The notes: generated by a model from the letters alone, not told the origin. Counted from the stretch's first letter, positions 19,584-29,592 are shown. The stretch: 64,000 bases of DNA from Paracoccus aminovorans (GCF_001546115.1 NZ_KQ955209.1:713289-777288), one strand, 5' to 3'. Numbers and translations: made by a program.

Positions 19584-20228
19584 ATGATCGAGATTCCGGA
19601 CAAGCCGCCCGAAGGGGCGCAGAAGGCGCTGATCGAGGCAGGCTTGCTGCTTTTCGGCCAGAAGGGATTCGATGCGACCTCCACGCGCGAGCTGGCCGCG
19701 AAGGCCGGGGTGAACCTGGCACTGATCGCCTATCATTTCGGCGGCAAGGACGGCCTGCGCCGCGCCGTCGTGGGCGAAGTGGCGCGGCGGTTGATGGCGG
19801 TCGCGGGGGCGCCGCGATCCTCGGCGGGGCTGACCCCGGCAGCGGCGCTTCGGCGCCTGCAGACCATCCTGCGCGGCGTTGCGGCCTTCATCGGCAGCGC
19901 CCCCGAGGCCGGGCCGATGGTGAATTTCGCGCTGACGGAACTCAGCCGCGGCGGGGCTGCCACCGAGCTGATCCATGACTGCTTCATCGGCCCGAAACAC
20001 GCAGAGCTTTCCGAGCTCTGGGCGATCGCCAGCGGCGCGGACCCCGACAGCGAGGCGGTGAAGCTCTCGGTCTTCGCCATGATCGGCCAGGTGCTGTATT
20101 TCCGGCTCGGCCGCGAGATCGTCATGCGCAGGATGGGCTGGCCGACCATCGGCCCGAGCGAGGCAGGCCGGATCGGCGATGTGATTGCCGAAAACCTGCG
20201 GCTTCTGACACAGGGGGAACCGCGATGA
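19584..20228 (+). CDS. TetR-family regulator, CecR/CerR type
   Basis: This 214-residue regulator has an N-terminal helix-turn-helix (GLLLFGQKGFDATSTRELAAKAGVNLALIAYHFGGKDGL) and an all-helical C-terminal ligand domain of the CecR/CerR type. It is the first gene of a four-gene operon with an HlyD-like adaptor, an ABC ATPase and an ABC-2 permease. This mirrors the E. coli cecR-ybhGFSR arrangement, where the regulator controls an export pump affecting antibiotic sensitivity. It overlaps the next gene by ATGA, and a 20-bp palindrome lies immediately upstream. Confidence 0.85.
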   Translation: MIEIPDKPPEGAQKALIEAGLLLFGQKGFDATSTRELAAKAGVNLALIAYHFGGKDGLRRAVVGEVARRLMAVAGAPRSSAGLTPAAALRRLQTILRGVAAFIGSAPEAGPMVNFALTELSRGGAATELIHDCFIGPKHAELSELWAIASGADPDSEAVKLSVFAMIGQVLYFRLGREIVMRRMGWPTIGPSEAGRIGDVIAENLRLLTQGEPR

Positions 20229-21181
20229 GCCTGACGGTCTGCTCGGTCCCGCTGTTGTCGGCGCTGTTTGCCACCTGTGCGCCGCCGCTGCCCTTTGCCA
20301 CCGGCTATGTCGAGGGGGAATACGTCCTGGTCGCCCCGGTCGAGACGGTCGAGATCGCCACGCTGCTCGTCGCTCGGGGGGACCATCTCGAGGCGGGCGC
20401 CCCGCTGGTGGAACTGGACCGGGCGGCCGCGAAGATCGCCCTTGCCGAGGCCGAGGCGAACCTGGCCCGCGCCGAGGCGGAGCTTGCCGACCTGCGCCTT
20501 GGCAAGCGCCCCGAGGAGATCGCGGTGATCGAAGCCGCTCTGGTCTCGGCGCGCGCGCAAGCCGCGGAAGCCAGGCGGACGGCCATCCGGCTGTCCAGCC
20601 TGGCGGAGAAGGGCAGCGCCACCCAGACGCAGCGCGAGGATGCCGCGACCGCCGCCGAGATCGCCGCGGCGCGGGTGGCCGAGATCGAGGCGGATCTGGC
20701 GGTGGCAAGGCTGCCGGCCCGCCCGCATGCCATAGCCGCCGCCGAAGCGCGCCGTGCCGCCGCAAGGGCGGAACGCGACCGGGCCGTCTGGGCGCTGTCG
20801 AAGCGCAGCCTGGCGGCCCCCGCCACCGGGACCGTCTACGACATCATCCGCACGGCGGGCGAGATCGCGGGACCGGCGCAGCCGGTGCTGTCCTTCCTGC
20901 CGGACGGTGCGGTGAAGCTGCGGCTCTACATGCCCGCCCGGAATGCGGCGGCGATCGCGGTCGGCTCGGCCCTTTCCGTCCGCTGCGACGGCTGCCCGGA
21001 CGGGCTGGCGGCGACGGTCACCTATGTCGCCGATGCCCCGGAATTCACGCCGCCGGTGATCTATTCGCTCGAGAACCGGCAAAAGCTCGTCTACCTTGTC
21101 GAGGCCCGCCCGACGGGCGCGAGCCCCGGTCTCAAGCCGGGACAGATCGTCGATGTCCTGCTGCCCGGGGCGGCGGAATGA
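20225..21181 (+). CDS. HlyD/YbhG-like membrane-fusion protein
   Basis: This 318-residue periplasmic adaptor links an inner-membrane ABC pump to the outer envelope. The N-terminus is hydrophobic with a cysteine (LLSALFATCAPP), which could be a lipobox or an uncleaved anchor. A biotinyl-lipoyl-like half (YVLVAPVETVEIATLLV), a long Ala/Glu/Arg coiled-coil hairpin (about residues 70-190) and the returning lipoyl half (LAAPATGTVYDI) follow in the usual order. It is coupled by ATGA overlaps to both the regulator and the ATPase. Confidence 0.85.
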   Translation: MSLTVCSVPLLSALFATCAPPLPFATGYVEGEYVLVAPVETVEIATLLVARGDHLEAGAPLVELDRAAAKIALAEAEANLARAEAELADLRLGKRPEEIAVIEAALVSARAQAAEARRTAIRLSSLAEKGSATQTQREDAATAAEIAAARVAEIEADLAVARLPARPHAIAAAEARRAAARAERDRAVWALSKRSLAAPATGTVYDIIRTAGEIAGPAQPVLSFLPDGAVKLRLYMPARNAAAIAVGSALSVRCDGCPDGLAATVTYVADAPEFTPPVIYSLENRQKLVYLVEARPTGASPGLKPGQIVDVLLPGAAE

Positions 21182-22104
21182 CCGAAGAGCCCGCCATCGC
21201 CGTCACCGGCCTGGTGAAGATCTTCGGCAACCGCCGCGTCGTCGATGGCGTATCGCTGCGGGTCGAGCGCGGCGAGATCGCGGGCTTCCTGGGGCCGAAC
21301 GGCTCGGGCAAGACGACGACCATCCGCATGATGTGCGGCCTTCTGACCCCCGACGCGGGCGAGGGTCGCGTGCTGGGCTTCGACATCCGGCGCCAGGGAC
21401 GGCGGATCAAGCGCGAGGTCGGCTACATGACGCAGCGCTTTTCCTTCTACGAGGATCTGACCATCGAGGAGAACCTGTCCTTCGTCGCCGGTCTTTACGG
21501 CCTGACCCCGGCGCGGCGGATCGTGCGCGATACGCTCGAGGATCTGGGGCTGTCCGGCCGCCGCCACCAGCTGGCCGGTTCGCTTTCGGGCGGCTGGAAG
21601 CAGCGGCTGGCGCTGGCGGCCTGCATCATGCACCGGCCGCGGCTTCTGATGCTGGACGAGCCCACCGCCGGCGTCGATCCCCTGGCCCGGCGGATGTTCT
21701 GGGACGAAATCCACGCCCGCTCGGCCGAGGGGCTGACGGTGCTGGTCTCGACCCATTATATGGACGAGGCCGAGCGCTGCCACCGCATCAACTATATCGC
21801 CAATGGCCGGCTGATCGCGGCGGGCAGGGTGGCCGATGTCGTGGCGGGGGCGGGCCTGACCACCGTGGTTCTGGAAGGTCCGAACACCGCCGAGGCCGCG
21901 CGCCGCCTGAAGGGCAGGCCGGGGGTCGAGCAGGTCGCCTCCTTCGGCACCACGCTGCATGTCGTCGGCCGGGACGCGGCCGCGCTGCGGCAATCGGCCG
22001 AGGCGGTGGCGCGCGAGACCGGCACCACGATGCACCCCGCCGAAACCATGCTGGAGGACGTGTTCATCCAGCTCATGGCGGCTTCCGAGGACAGCCTGCG
22101 ATGA
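21178..22104 (+). CDS. ABC-2 type exporter ATPase
   Basis: This 308-residue ATPase has Walker A GPNGSGKTTT, a Q-loop region GYMTQRFSFYEDLTIEENL, the signature LSGGWKQRLALA and Walker B LLMLDEPTAGVDPLARR, as in YbhF/CcmA-like drug or lipid exporters. Unlike E. coli YbhF, only a single ATPase domain is present, so it probably dimerises. It sits between adaptor and permease with ATGA junctions on both sides. Confidence 0.9.
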   Translation: MTEEPAIAVTGLVKIFGNRRVVDGVSLRVERGEIAGFLGPNGSGKTTTIRMMCGLLTPDAGEGRVLGFDIRRQGRRIKREVGYMTQRFSFYEDLTIEENLSFVAGLYGLTPARRIVRDTLEDLGLSGRRHQLAGSLSGGWKQRLALAACIMHRPRLLMLDEPTAGVDPLARRMFWDEIHARSAEGLTVLVSTHYMDEAERCHRINYIANGRLIAAGRVADVVAGAGLTTVVLEGPNTAEAARRLKGRPGVEQVASFGTTLHVVGRDAAALRQSAEAVARETGTTMHPAETMLEDVFIQLMAASEDSLR

Positions 22105-23238
22105 GCCGGTTCTTTTCGCTGACGCGGCTCTTCGCGCTGCTGAGGAAGGAGGTGATCCAGCTGCGGCGCGACCGGATCACCTTCGCGATGATGCTGGGCG
22201 TGCCGCTGATGCAGCTTCTGCTTTTCGGCTTTGCGATCAATTCGGACCCGAAGCAGCTTCCCGCGGCGCTGGTTGCGCCGGTGCAGGACCGCTTCAGCCG
22301 CGCCATCGTCACCGCGCTGGAACTGACCGACTATTACCGCTTCACCTCGCCCGGCGTCTCGGCGGCCGAGGCCGAGCGGCTGCTGGCCCGGGGCGCGGTG
22401 TCCTTCGTCGTGACCCTGCCGTCGGATTTCGGGCGGCGGGTGCTGCGCGGCGACCACCCCGTCATGCTGATCGAAGCCGATGCGACGGACCCCGCCGTCG
22501 CCTCGGGCGCCGTCTCGACGCTTGGCACCGTCGCGGCCGAGGCCCTGCAACGCGAGCTTGGCACCGAGGCGCAGGCGGGCGCTGCCCGCGACACGCAGCT
22601 GCAGGTTCTGGTGCATCGGCGCTACAACCCCGAAGGCATCACCGCCTATAACATCGTGCCGGGCCTGCTGGGCGTCATCCTGCAACTGACCATGGTGATG
22701 ATGACGGCCATGGCCCTGACCCGCGAGATCGAGCGCGGCACGATGGAGAACCTGCTGTCGATGCCGGCGACGCCGCTCGAGATCATGCTGGGCAAGATGC
22801 TGCCCTATCTTGGCGTCAGCGCGGTGCAGGTGCTGGTGGTCCTGGTCGCGGCGCGGGCGCTGTTCCATGTGCCTTTCGTCGGCTCGCTGGGCCTTGCTTC
22901 TGGGCGGCATCCTGATCTTCGTGATGGCGCTTCTGGTCCTGGGCTATCTCATTTCGACCGCGGCGCGGACGCAGATGCAGGCGATGCAGCTGACCTTCTT
23001 CTTTTTCCTGCCCTCCATCATGCTGTCGGGCTTCATGTTCCCCTTTCGCGGCATGCCCGGCTGGGCGCGGGCCTTGGGCGAGATCTTTCCGCTCACGCAT
23101 TTCCTGCGCTTCATCCGGGCGGTCATGCTGAAGGGCGCGGGCTACGAGGCCGTGGCGCAGCCCCTCGCCGCGCTTGCACTCTTCGCGATCACGCTGATGC
23201 TGGTCGCGCTGCTGAGGTTCCGGCAGACGCTGGACTGA
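22101..23238 (+). pseudogene. ABC-2 permease, one-base frameshift
   Basis: The first frame begins at ATG 22101 and encodes a normal YbhS/YbhR-like N-terminal half: MSRFFSLTRLFALLRKE, a periplasmic loop, then TM segments such as LLGVILQLTMVMMTAMAL. At about 22893 the reading shifts. The C-terminal half (LLLGGILIFVMALLVLGYL to LRFRQTLD, stop 23238) is intact in the next frame. Skipping one C in GGGCCTTGC restores a 378-residue protein of usual family length. It is either a sequencing error or a recent mutation that would inactivate the pump. No other damage is visible. Confidence 0.8.
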
Positions 23239-23292
23239 GCGAGGGGCGATGCATCGCCCCGGTCGGCAACCGCGCCGGGTCTCTGCGTGCCT

Positions 23293-24960
23293 TCAGCCCG
23301 CTATGCCGGCATCATGGATGATGCGGCCGCCGCAGATCGTCAGGGCGACGCCCAGACCGGGGATCGCGGCCGGGTCCGTGGCCTCGATATCGCCGCCCAG
23401 CATCACCAGGTCGGCGGCCAGCCCGGGGCGCAGCGTTCCCGTGACGTGGTCGCGGTGCGCGGCCCAGGCGCCGCCCGCCGTATAGGCGTGCAGCACCTGC
23501 ATCAGGGACAGCCGCTCGTCGCGGGCGCCGTCATAGGGCCTGCGCGTCAGGGCCGCGGCAATGCCGCGCAGCACCGAGACGTCGGCCACCGGCCAGTCGC
23601 TGGAAAAGGCGATGGCGGCACCCGCCTCGGCCAGGCTGCGGCACAGATAGGCATCCGCCCAACGCGCCGCGCCGATCCGCGACAGCGTCGGCTCCTGCGG
23701 GAAATCCATCGCGCCGGGCGCATGCGGCGGCTGCAGGCTGGCCGTGATGCCAAGGGCCCCCAGCCGGGGCACGTCCGCCGGGTCGATCAGCTCGATATGC
23801 TCGATGCGGTGGCGGCTGTCGCGCGGGCCGTTGGCGGCGCGGGCCGCCTGATAGCCGTCGATCACCACCCGCACCGCGCCGTCGCCAATGGCATGAACGG
23901 CGATCTGCAAGCCGCGCCGGTCGATCTCGGTCGCGACCCGGTCGAAACGCTCGGGCGAGAACAGCGGCGCGGAGCGGTGGCCGGGCTGGTCGGGGTAGTC
24001 CTGCAGCAGATAGGCGGTGCGGCTGTCGATCACCCCGTCCATGAACATCTTGACGAAGCCCGAGCTGATCCAGTCACCGTCGAAATCCGCCGCCATGCGC
24101 GATGCGCGGTCCAGCGCCTCGATCCCCATATGCGGCTTGAAATGGAACGGCACCTTCACCCGTAGAGGCAGGCGGCCTTCGGCCCGCATCTCGGCCAGCA
24201 ACTCCAGCGTGTAGCGGTTGCCGTCCATGTTCACCAGGCTGGTCACGCCATGCGCGGCGCAATGCTGCATTCCCTTGAGCAGCAGCGCCTTGTCGGCGGC
24301 GCGCTCGGCCGCCGTGGGCGCGGGATCGGGTTCCTCGCCCGTGGCGATGCCCAGGTTGATGCGCCCCTCGCCGGCATGGGCGATCAGCGGACCGAAGGCC
24401 TCGAACTCGCGCAGCTCGCCGGTGGCAAGCCCGTCCGCGCCCAGGACGACCTCGTGGCCATGCGGCATCGGGGCGCCATGCAGCAGCCCGGCGGCCTGCA
24501 GCGCGGCGGTGTTGGCCCAGACCGTGTGCAGGTCGGGCGACATCATCGCGATAGGCCGGTCGGCGATCATCGCGTCGAGATCGTGACGCGTGGCGGGCTG
24601 GCCCAGGATGCCGTAATGCGCCTCTTGCGCCATCAGCAGGGCCGCGTCGGGGTTCGCGGCGGCGAAGTCGCGGAAGGCGGCGCCGACCGCCTCGGCCCCG
24701 TGCAGATGGCCGATGTGCAGATGCGTCAGGTCGGCACCGCCAAGCCCGACATGCACATGCCCCTCGAAGAAACCCGGCAGCAGCGTCCGCCCGCCGGCGT
24801 CGATGATCCGCGTCCCCGGCCCGGCCAGGGCCGCGATCTCGGCCGCGTTGCCCACCGCGAGGATGTGCTCGCCGGCCAGGGCCACGGCCTCGGCGCGGGG
24901 GCGGTCCGGGTCCATGGTCAGGACGCGGGCATGGGTCAGGATCAGGTCGGCGGTGGTCAT
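23293..24960 (-). CDS. Amidohydrolase family 3 metal-dependent hydrolase
   Basis: This 555-residue protein resembles YtcJ-like amidohydrolases. The N-terminal metal site is FFEGHVHVGLGG; later ligands include AVHAIGDGAV, HRIEHIEL and the catalytic Asp in AFSSDWPVADVS. The C-terminal HRDHVTGTLRPGLAADLVML closes the composite beta sandwich typical of the superfamily. These enzymes hydrolyse amide or ester bonds, but the substrate cannot be assigned. A small cupin gene lies 38 bp upstream on the same strand and is probably in the same transcript. Confidence 0.85.
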   Translation of the reverse strand: MTTADLILTHARVLTMDPDRPRAEAVALAGEHILAVGNAAEIAALAGPGTRIIDAGGRTLLPGFFEGHVHVGLGGADLTHLHIGHLHGAEAVGAAFRDFAAANPDAALLMAQEAHYGILGQPATRHDLDAMIADRPIAMMSPDLHTVWANTAALQAAGLLHGAPMPHGHEVVLGADGLATGELREFEAFGPLIAHAGEGRINLGIATGEEPDPAPTAAERAADKALLLKGMQHCAAHGVTSLVNMDGNRYTLELLAEMRAEGRLPLRVKVPFHFKPHMGIEALDRASRMAADFDGDWISSGFVKMFMDGVIDSRTAYLLQDYPDQPGHRSAPLFSPERFDRVATEIDRRGLQIAVHAIGDGAVRVVIDGYQAARAANGPRDSRHRIEHIELIDPADVPRLGALGITASLQPPHAPGAMDFPQEPTLSRIGAARWADAYLCRSLAEAGAAIAFSSDWPVADVSVLRGIAAALTRRPYDGARDERLSLMQVLHAYTAGGAWAAHRDHVTGTLRPGLAADLVMLGGDIEATDPAAIPGLGVALTICGGRIIHDAGIAG

Positions 24961-24998
24961 CTGGGGCTATCCCGAAAGGCCCGTCGCGGCGGCGCAGC

Positions 24999-25352
24999 CT
25001 ATTTCAGCTTGATCGCGAAATGCTTGCGCACCGGCTCCTCGACGACCCAGGTGCCCTTGAAGGTCGGCTCGACCACGAAGGCGTCGCCGGGCGTCAGCGT
25101 GACGGGCTCGCCGCCTTCGGGGGTGATGGTGATGCGGCCCTCGATCAGGTGGACGAATTCGTAGGACTGGTAGCTTGCGTGCCAGGTGCCGGTCGTCGAT
25201 TCCCAGGTGCCCGAGATCACGCTGCCATCGGCCGCCGTGTGCTGCACCCAATAGCGCATGCTCGGGTTGCCTTCGACCTTGGTCCAGCCCTCCAGGTCGG
25301 TGGTGATGGGCTCGGGGCCGGGTTCGGGGAAGCGGAAAACCGTGTCGCTCAT
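24999..25352 (-). CDS. Cupin-domain protein, DUF861/EutQ-like
   Basis: This 117-residue single-domain cupin contains WESTTGTWHASYQSYEFVHLIEG and VTLTPGDAFVVEP as the two cupin motifs, followed by the FKGTWVVEEPVRKHFAI strand typical of the (S)-ureidoglycine/EutQ-like cupin 3 family. Such proteins bind small carboxylate or amine ligands or act as regulators; the activity is unknown. The gene precedes the amidohydrolase on the same strand, and a GNAT gene is transcribed divergently 165 bp away. Confidence 0.8.
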   Translation of the reverse strand: MSDTVFRFPEPGPEPITTDLEGWTKVEGNPSMRYWVQHTAADGSVISGTWESTTGTWHASYQSYEFVHLIEGRITITPEGGEPVTLTPGDAFVVEPTFKGTWVVEEPVRKHFAIKLK

Positions 25353-25517
25353 GTCTCTCCTCCTGAGGCGCGCCTTGGGTCAAAGCCTTTGGTAGGCGGC
25401 CCCCGCCCGGCGCGCAAGCGGGATGATCGGATGGGGCCGAAGGGGCTTGGCGAACGGGCGCCGAACCGGCAAAGAAGGGCGGGCGCCCAGGGCGCGGGCA
25501 AGGGACAGGACAGGGGC

Positions 25518-26099
25518 ATGGAGATCCGCAAGGCAAGGGCATCGGATGCCGCCGATCTGGTGCGCTTCATCAACATGGCGGCGGACGACCTGCCGCTGCA
25601 TTTCTGGCGCAAGACGGTCGGCCCCGAGGGCGACGCCTGGGCGCTGGGGCAAGAGCGCGCGGCGCGCGAGACGGGGAACTTTTCCTATCGCAACGCCTGG
25701 CTGGCCGAGATCGACGGCGCCGTGGCCGCCTGCCTGCTGGGCTATGCCGCCGAGGCGACGCCCGGGCCGATCGACCCGGACACGCCGCCGCTCTTCGTGC
25801 CGCTGCTGGAACTCGAGGCCTTGGCGCCGGGGTCGTGGTATCTGAACGTCCTGGCCACCTACGAGGGTTTTCGCGGCAGGGGATTGGGCAGCGCCTTGCT
25901 GGTGCATGCCGAAACCGTCGCCGCCGCGGCCGGTCACGCCAGCATCAGCCTGATCGCCGAGGACACGCACCGGGATGCGCTGCGTCTTTATACGGCGAAG
26001 GGCTACCGCGAGATCGCCCGCCGTCCGGTCGTCAAGGACGACTGGGAGGTGGATGCAAGCGAATGGATCCTGTTCACGAAGCCCGTCGCGGCCGGCTGA
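25518..26099 (+). CDS. GNAT-family N-acetyltransferase
   Basis: This 193-residue protein carries the acetyl-CoA-binding motif A, YEGFRGRGLGSALLVHAE, preceded by the beta strand SWYLNVLAT and followed by ISLIAEDTHRDALRLYTAKGYRE (motif B). The start at 25518 removes a long upstream frame extension that is non-protein-like. It acetylates an unknown amine substrate. It is divergent from the cupin/amidohydrolase pair. Confidence 0.85.
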   Translation: MEIRKARASDAADLVRFINMAADDLPLHFWRKTVGPEGDAWALGQERAARETGNFSYRNAWLAEIDGAVAACLLGYAAEATPGPIDPDTPPLFVPLLELEALAPGSWYLNVLATYEGFRGRGLGSALLVHAETVAAAAGHASISLIAEDTHRDALRLYTAKGYREIARRPVVKDDWEVDASEWILFTKPVAAG

Positions 26100-26479
26100 T
26101 CCGGCAGCGGAGCCGCATCGCTGCGCCAGGTGCGGGTTGCGCGCGCAGGCGCGGGTGGGGCGATGGCGGACCTGACGACCGCGGGCGTCGCTACCATGTC
26201 CCCTTCGGCGGCACCAAGGGCAGTTCCCGCCGACCGCGCGGACGGGGCCGCCATGCGGTCAAGACCTGCTGTTGACGGGATGCGCCCGGTTCAGGGCGCA
26301 AGAGCTATGGCGATACCGCAGAAGCGAAGGGCCTCCAGCTGGCGCCAAACCGTCAGTAGCCGACTGCGACATATCCATGCGCCCGGTTGGGGTCCTGGCT
26401 CCTTCCGATCCGCGCCTTGGCCGACAGCTGCCGGCTTCGGCAGGCGAAGGCCGCGTCGGACGACGGGCCGCCCGGCCCT
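26100..26479. other. Convergent intergenic region without a recognised feature
   Basis: This is 380 bp between the ends of two converging genes. The open frames seen here are Arg/Pro-rich artefacts. No RNA gene or clear hairpin terminator was recognised. Confidence 0.45.
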
Positions 26480-27208
26480 TCAGATGCGGACCGCCGCCAG
26501 CCGGTCCTGCACCAGCCCGCTGATCCGCGCCAGGTCCATCGCCAGCGCCCGGCCCTCGGCATGGTCGCGCGCCAGTGCCGTTGCCGCGTCCTCGAGCATG
26601 CGGTCATGGGCCGAGCGCGCCACGCCGGCCAGGAAACGGGCGATATACTCGATCGCCTCGGTATCGTCGGCCTGCGACAGGGCGTCGGCGGCATGGCTGA
26701 GATCGGCGCGCAACGCCACCGGATCGGCGGCGATCACGTCGTCGGGCAGAAGCCGCAGCCCCTGCGGCCGCGCCTCGAGCGGCAGGGCCGACAGGATCGC
26801 CTGCTGGAACACCGCCAGGCTTTCGATCGGCTTGACCAGGAAGCCGTCGGCCCCGGCCTGCATCGCGGCCTCGCGATTGTCGGGATCGCCCGAGATGCCC
26901 AGGATCACCGGGACGCGCGGCAGCGCGCCGGCGATGGCGCGGATCATGTCGGCGCCGTTGCCGTCGGGCAGGCCCATGTCGATGATGACCGCGCCGGGCC
27001 GGTAGGTCTGGAGATGCCGCAGGGCCGCGCGGATGCTGTCGGCCCGACGGATGCGTGCGCCGGAGCGCAGGCACAGCAGACGCACCGCCTCGGAGGCGAT
27101 ACGCGAATCCTCGACCACCAGCACCGTCAGGCCGGTCAGCGGGCGGTTGGGCAGGGTGACCCGCCAGGTGGGGAATTCTTCCTCACCGATTCTGTCCTGT
27201 TCCGTCAT
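26480..27208 (-). CDS. Response regulator with helical C-terminal domain
   Basis: This 242-residue protein has a receiver domain at about residues 25-145: VLVVEDSRIAS (acidic pocket), VIIDMGLPDGNG (phosphoacceptor Asp) and GADGFLVKPIES (switch Lys). The remaining 100 residues are helical (DLSHAADALSQADDTEAIEYIARFLAGVARSAHD) and have no DNA-binding motif. An output through protein interaction or a degenerate Hpt-like domain is possible. No partner kinase is adjacent. Confidence 0.82.
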   Translation of the reverse strand: MTEQDRIGEEEFPTWRVTLPNRPLTGLTVLVVEDSRIASEAVRLLCLRSGARIRRADSIRAALRHLQTYRPGAVIIDMGLPDGNGADMIRAIAGALPRVPVILGISGDPDNREAAMQAGADGFLVKPIESLAVFQQAILSALPLEARPQGLRLLPDDVIAADPVALRADLSHAADALSQADDTEAIEYIARFLAGVARSAHDRMLEDAATALARDHAEGRALAMDLARISGLVQDRLAAVRI

Positions 27209-27344
27209 CGCTAAAATCCTTACCGAGAATCATCTTCCAGCTTCAGGATTGCGCGATTCTCCTAAGAAGGCGTTAACGCCCGCGTGTTTTCCTTTCCCCT
27301 GTCGCCGGTCCGGCCTAGAAGGGCGGGAAACGACGGAGGACCAG

Positions 27345-27748
<404 letters not shown>

Positions 27749-27749
<1 letters not shown>

Positions 27750-28009
27750 TGAGCCTGACCGGCGGCATCGTCCTTTATTCGGTGCTGTGGTTCCTGGTGC
27801 TGTTCGTGCTGCTGCCGATCGGCCAGAAAAGCCAGGCCGACGTGGGGCAGGTGACGCCCGGCACGCCGGCCGGCGCGCCGCATGAGCCCAAGCTGAAGAA
27901 AAAGCTGATCTGGGCCACGCTGATCGCGGCGCTGATCTGGGGCGTGATCGCCTATGTCATCATCGGCGGCATCATCACCCGCGCCGATCTCGAGGCCTGG
28001 ACGCGCTGA
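27749..28009 (+). CDS. DUF1467 small membrane protein
   Basis: This 86-residue protein has two predicted transmembrane helices (GIVLYSVLWFLVLFVLLPIG and LIWATLIAALIWGVIAYVII) with a Pro/Lys-rich loop between. It matches the DUF1467 family that accompanies methylmalonyl-CoA epimerase in alphaproteobacteria. Function is unknown. It is coupled to mce by TGATG and overlaps the converging EI24-type gene by 35 bp at the 3' ends. Confidence 0.88.
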
Positions 28010-28676
28010 TGTGGTAAAGGTGGGTGAAGCCCGCCGCCGCCAGCACCGGCACCACCACGTTCAGCACCGGCACCGTCAGCAGAAGCGCGATCAGCACCCC
28101 CAGCGCCGTGGCCTGCACCGACAGGCTGCGGCGCAGTTCGGTCGCCTGCGGCTCGTGCAGGTGGCGCCGGGCGGCCATCTGGAAGAACTCGCGCCCCAGA
28201 AGCCAGCCGTTGCCGCCATAGAACAGCAGCGAGGCAAGCGGCCCCAGGAAGGGCGTCAGCAGCAGCGTGACCAGCGTGACCAGGATCACCGCCCCCATCA
28301 CCGCCAGCGATTCCCAGAGCCCGTCCCAGAAATCCACCGGCAGGCCCTTGCTGGCGGGATAATGGATCTCTTCGACCGCCTCCGAGACCCGCTCGGCGAA
28401 CAGCCCCGAGAAGCCGGCCGCGACCGGCGCCATCAGGAAGATGCTCAGCAGCGGGAACAGCAGCAGCGAGCTCCAGGACAGCGCGGGCGCCAGCGGCACG
28501 GCGCCGATCCAGGGCAGGGTCAGGCTCTCGGGCGCGAAATGGCCGGCGGCCCAGAAGATCAGCGCCTGCAGCGCCACGAACAAGAGCAGCGTCAGCCCGA
28601 CGCCAAGCGCCACCACGCCGAAGATGCGCGGGCGCGCGAGATCGCCCCAGGCCAGGAACAGCGCCTTGAGCACCAT
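27975..28676 (-). CDS. EI24/CysZ-like membrane protein
   Basis: This 233-residue protein has several long hydrophobic segments (VVALGVGLTLLLFVALQALIFW, LLLFPLLSIFLMAPVAAGFSG, ILVTLVTLLLTPFLGPLAS, ALGVLIALLLTVPVLNVVVPV). It carries the EI24-domain signature around FFQMAARRHLHEPQATELRR. Family members include the CysZ sulfate transporter, but distant homologues have unknown roles. The ATG at 28676 overlaps the nitroreductase stop (TGATG); a GTG one codon upstream is an alternative start. Confidence 0.82.
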   Translation of the reverse strand: MVLKALFLAWGDLARPRIFGVVALGVGLTLLLFVALQALIFWAAGHFAPESLTLPWIGAVPLAPALSWSSLLLFPLLSIFLMAPVAAGFSGLFAERVSEAVEEIHYPASKGLPVDFWDGLWESLAVMGAVILVTLVTLLLTPFLGPLASLLFYGGNGWLLGREFFQMAARRHLHEPQATELRRSLSVQATALGVLIALLLTVPVLNVVVPVLAAAGFTHLYHISASRPRDRRG

Positions 28677-29242
28677 CACAGGAACGTCGTCTTGGCCGCC
28701 ACGTCGGGGCGCGGCCGGTCGGGGGGCGTGGCGCCGCGCTGGCCGATGTGGATCAGGCCGACGATGCGCTCATGCGCGCCGAGCCCCAGATGCGCGCGGG
28801 CGAAGTCGGGCTCGGCCGCCGGTCCGGTCAGCCAGGCCGCGCCATAGCCCGCGGCCAGCGCCGCGTTCAGCAGCTCCAGGCAGACCGCCCCGGCCGAAAG
28901 GAACTGCTCCCATTCCGGCACCTTGGGGCTGTCGACCGGCGCCGAGACCACCGCGACGATCACCGGCGACGCAAAGGCCGAGCGCGCCTTTTCCGCCGCC
29001 GCCGCGTCACCCCCCTGGGTCGCGACCTGCTGGGCCAGCAGCGGCGCCAGCCGGTCCAGCGTGGCGCGTTCCAGCACCACGAAGCGCCAGGGCTCCAGCT
29101 TGCCGTGGTCGGGGACGCGCGCGGCAAGCTCCAGCAGGGTCATCAACTCGTGGCGGTCCGGCGCGGGGCCGGTCAGCAGCTTCGGCGGGTGCGAGCGGCG
29201 CTGGCGCAGAAAGGCCAGGGTGGCGGGGTCGGTGTGCTGCAT
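28676..29242 (-). CDS. Nitroreductase-family flavoprotein, YdjA-like
   Basis: This 188-residue FMN-dependent oxidoreductase contains RQRRSHPPKLL near the N-terminus, ELAARVPDHGKLEPWRFVVLE (FMN/substrate region) and AAGYGAAWLTGP. The short length fits YdjA-type minimal nitroreductases. The substrate is unknown. It is translationally coupled to the downstream EI24-like gene. Confidence 0.87.
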   Translation of the reverse strand: MQHTDPATLAFLRQRRSHPPKLLTGPAPDRHELMTLLELAARVPDHGKLEPWRFVVLERATLDRLAPLLAQQVATQGGDAAAAEKARSAFASPVIVAVVSAPVDSPKVPEWEQFLSAGAVCLELLNAALAAGYGAAWLTGPAAEPDFARAHLGLGAHERIVGLIHIGQRGATPPDRPRPDVAAKTTFL

Positions 29243-29343
29243 GGCGGGTCTCCGGTGCGCGCTTTTGTCCTTCAGATAGCCACGCAGGCCGGCCGGCGCC
29301 AGTCGGGATTGCCTTTTTCGCCGCGCGGCGCTTGATAAGGCTC

Positions 29344-29592
29344 ATGACCGATCTGCGCCATCTTGCCCGGCCCGGGGCCGAAATCGCCGTGCGGGTCACG
29401 CCGCGCGCCTCGCGCAATGCGGTGCTGCTGGACGGCGAGACGATCCGTGTTCTGGTGACCGTCGTGCCCGAGGACGGCAAGGCCAATGCCGCCGTGGTCA
29501 AGCTGCTGGCGAAGGCCCTGGGCGTCGCCAAGACGCGGCTGGCGCTGCTGCGCGGCGCCAGCTCGCGCGACAAGCTCTTCCGGCTGGATTAG
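29344..29592 (+). CDS. DUF167/YggU-family protein
   Basis: This 82-residue protein starts at ATG 29344. It matches the conserved YggU fold with IAVRVTPRASRNAVLLDG, VPEDGKANAAVVKLLAKALGV and LLRGASSRDKLFRL. It is widespread in bacteria and of unknown function. Its end overlaps the end of the converging small gene by 4 bp. Confidence 0.9.
   Translation: MTDLRHLARPGAEIAVRVTPRASRNAVLLDGETIRVLVTVVPEDGKANAAVVKLLAKALGVAKTRLALLRGASSRDKLFRLD

Noticed and set aside
16072..19722. A 1216-residue open frame on the minus strand
   Set aside because: It spans the permease and the ligase gene antisense, is low-complexity in Arg, Gln and Asp, and shows no domain.
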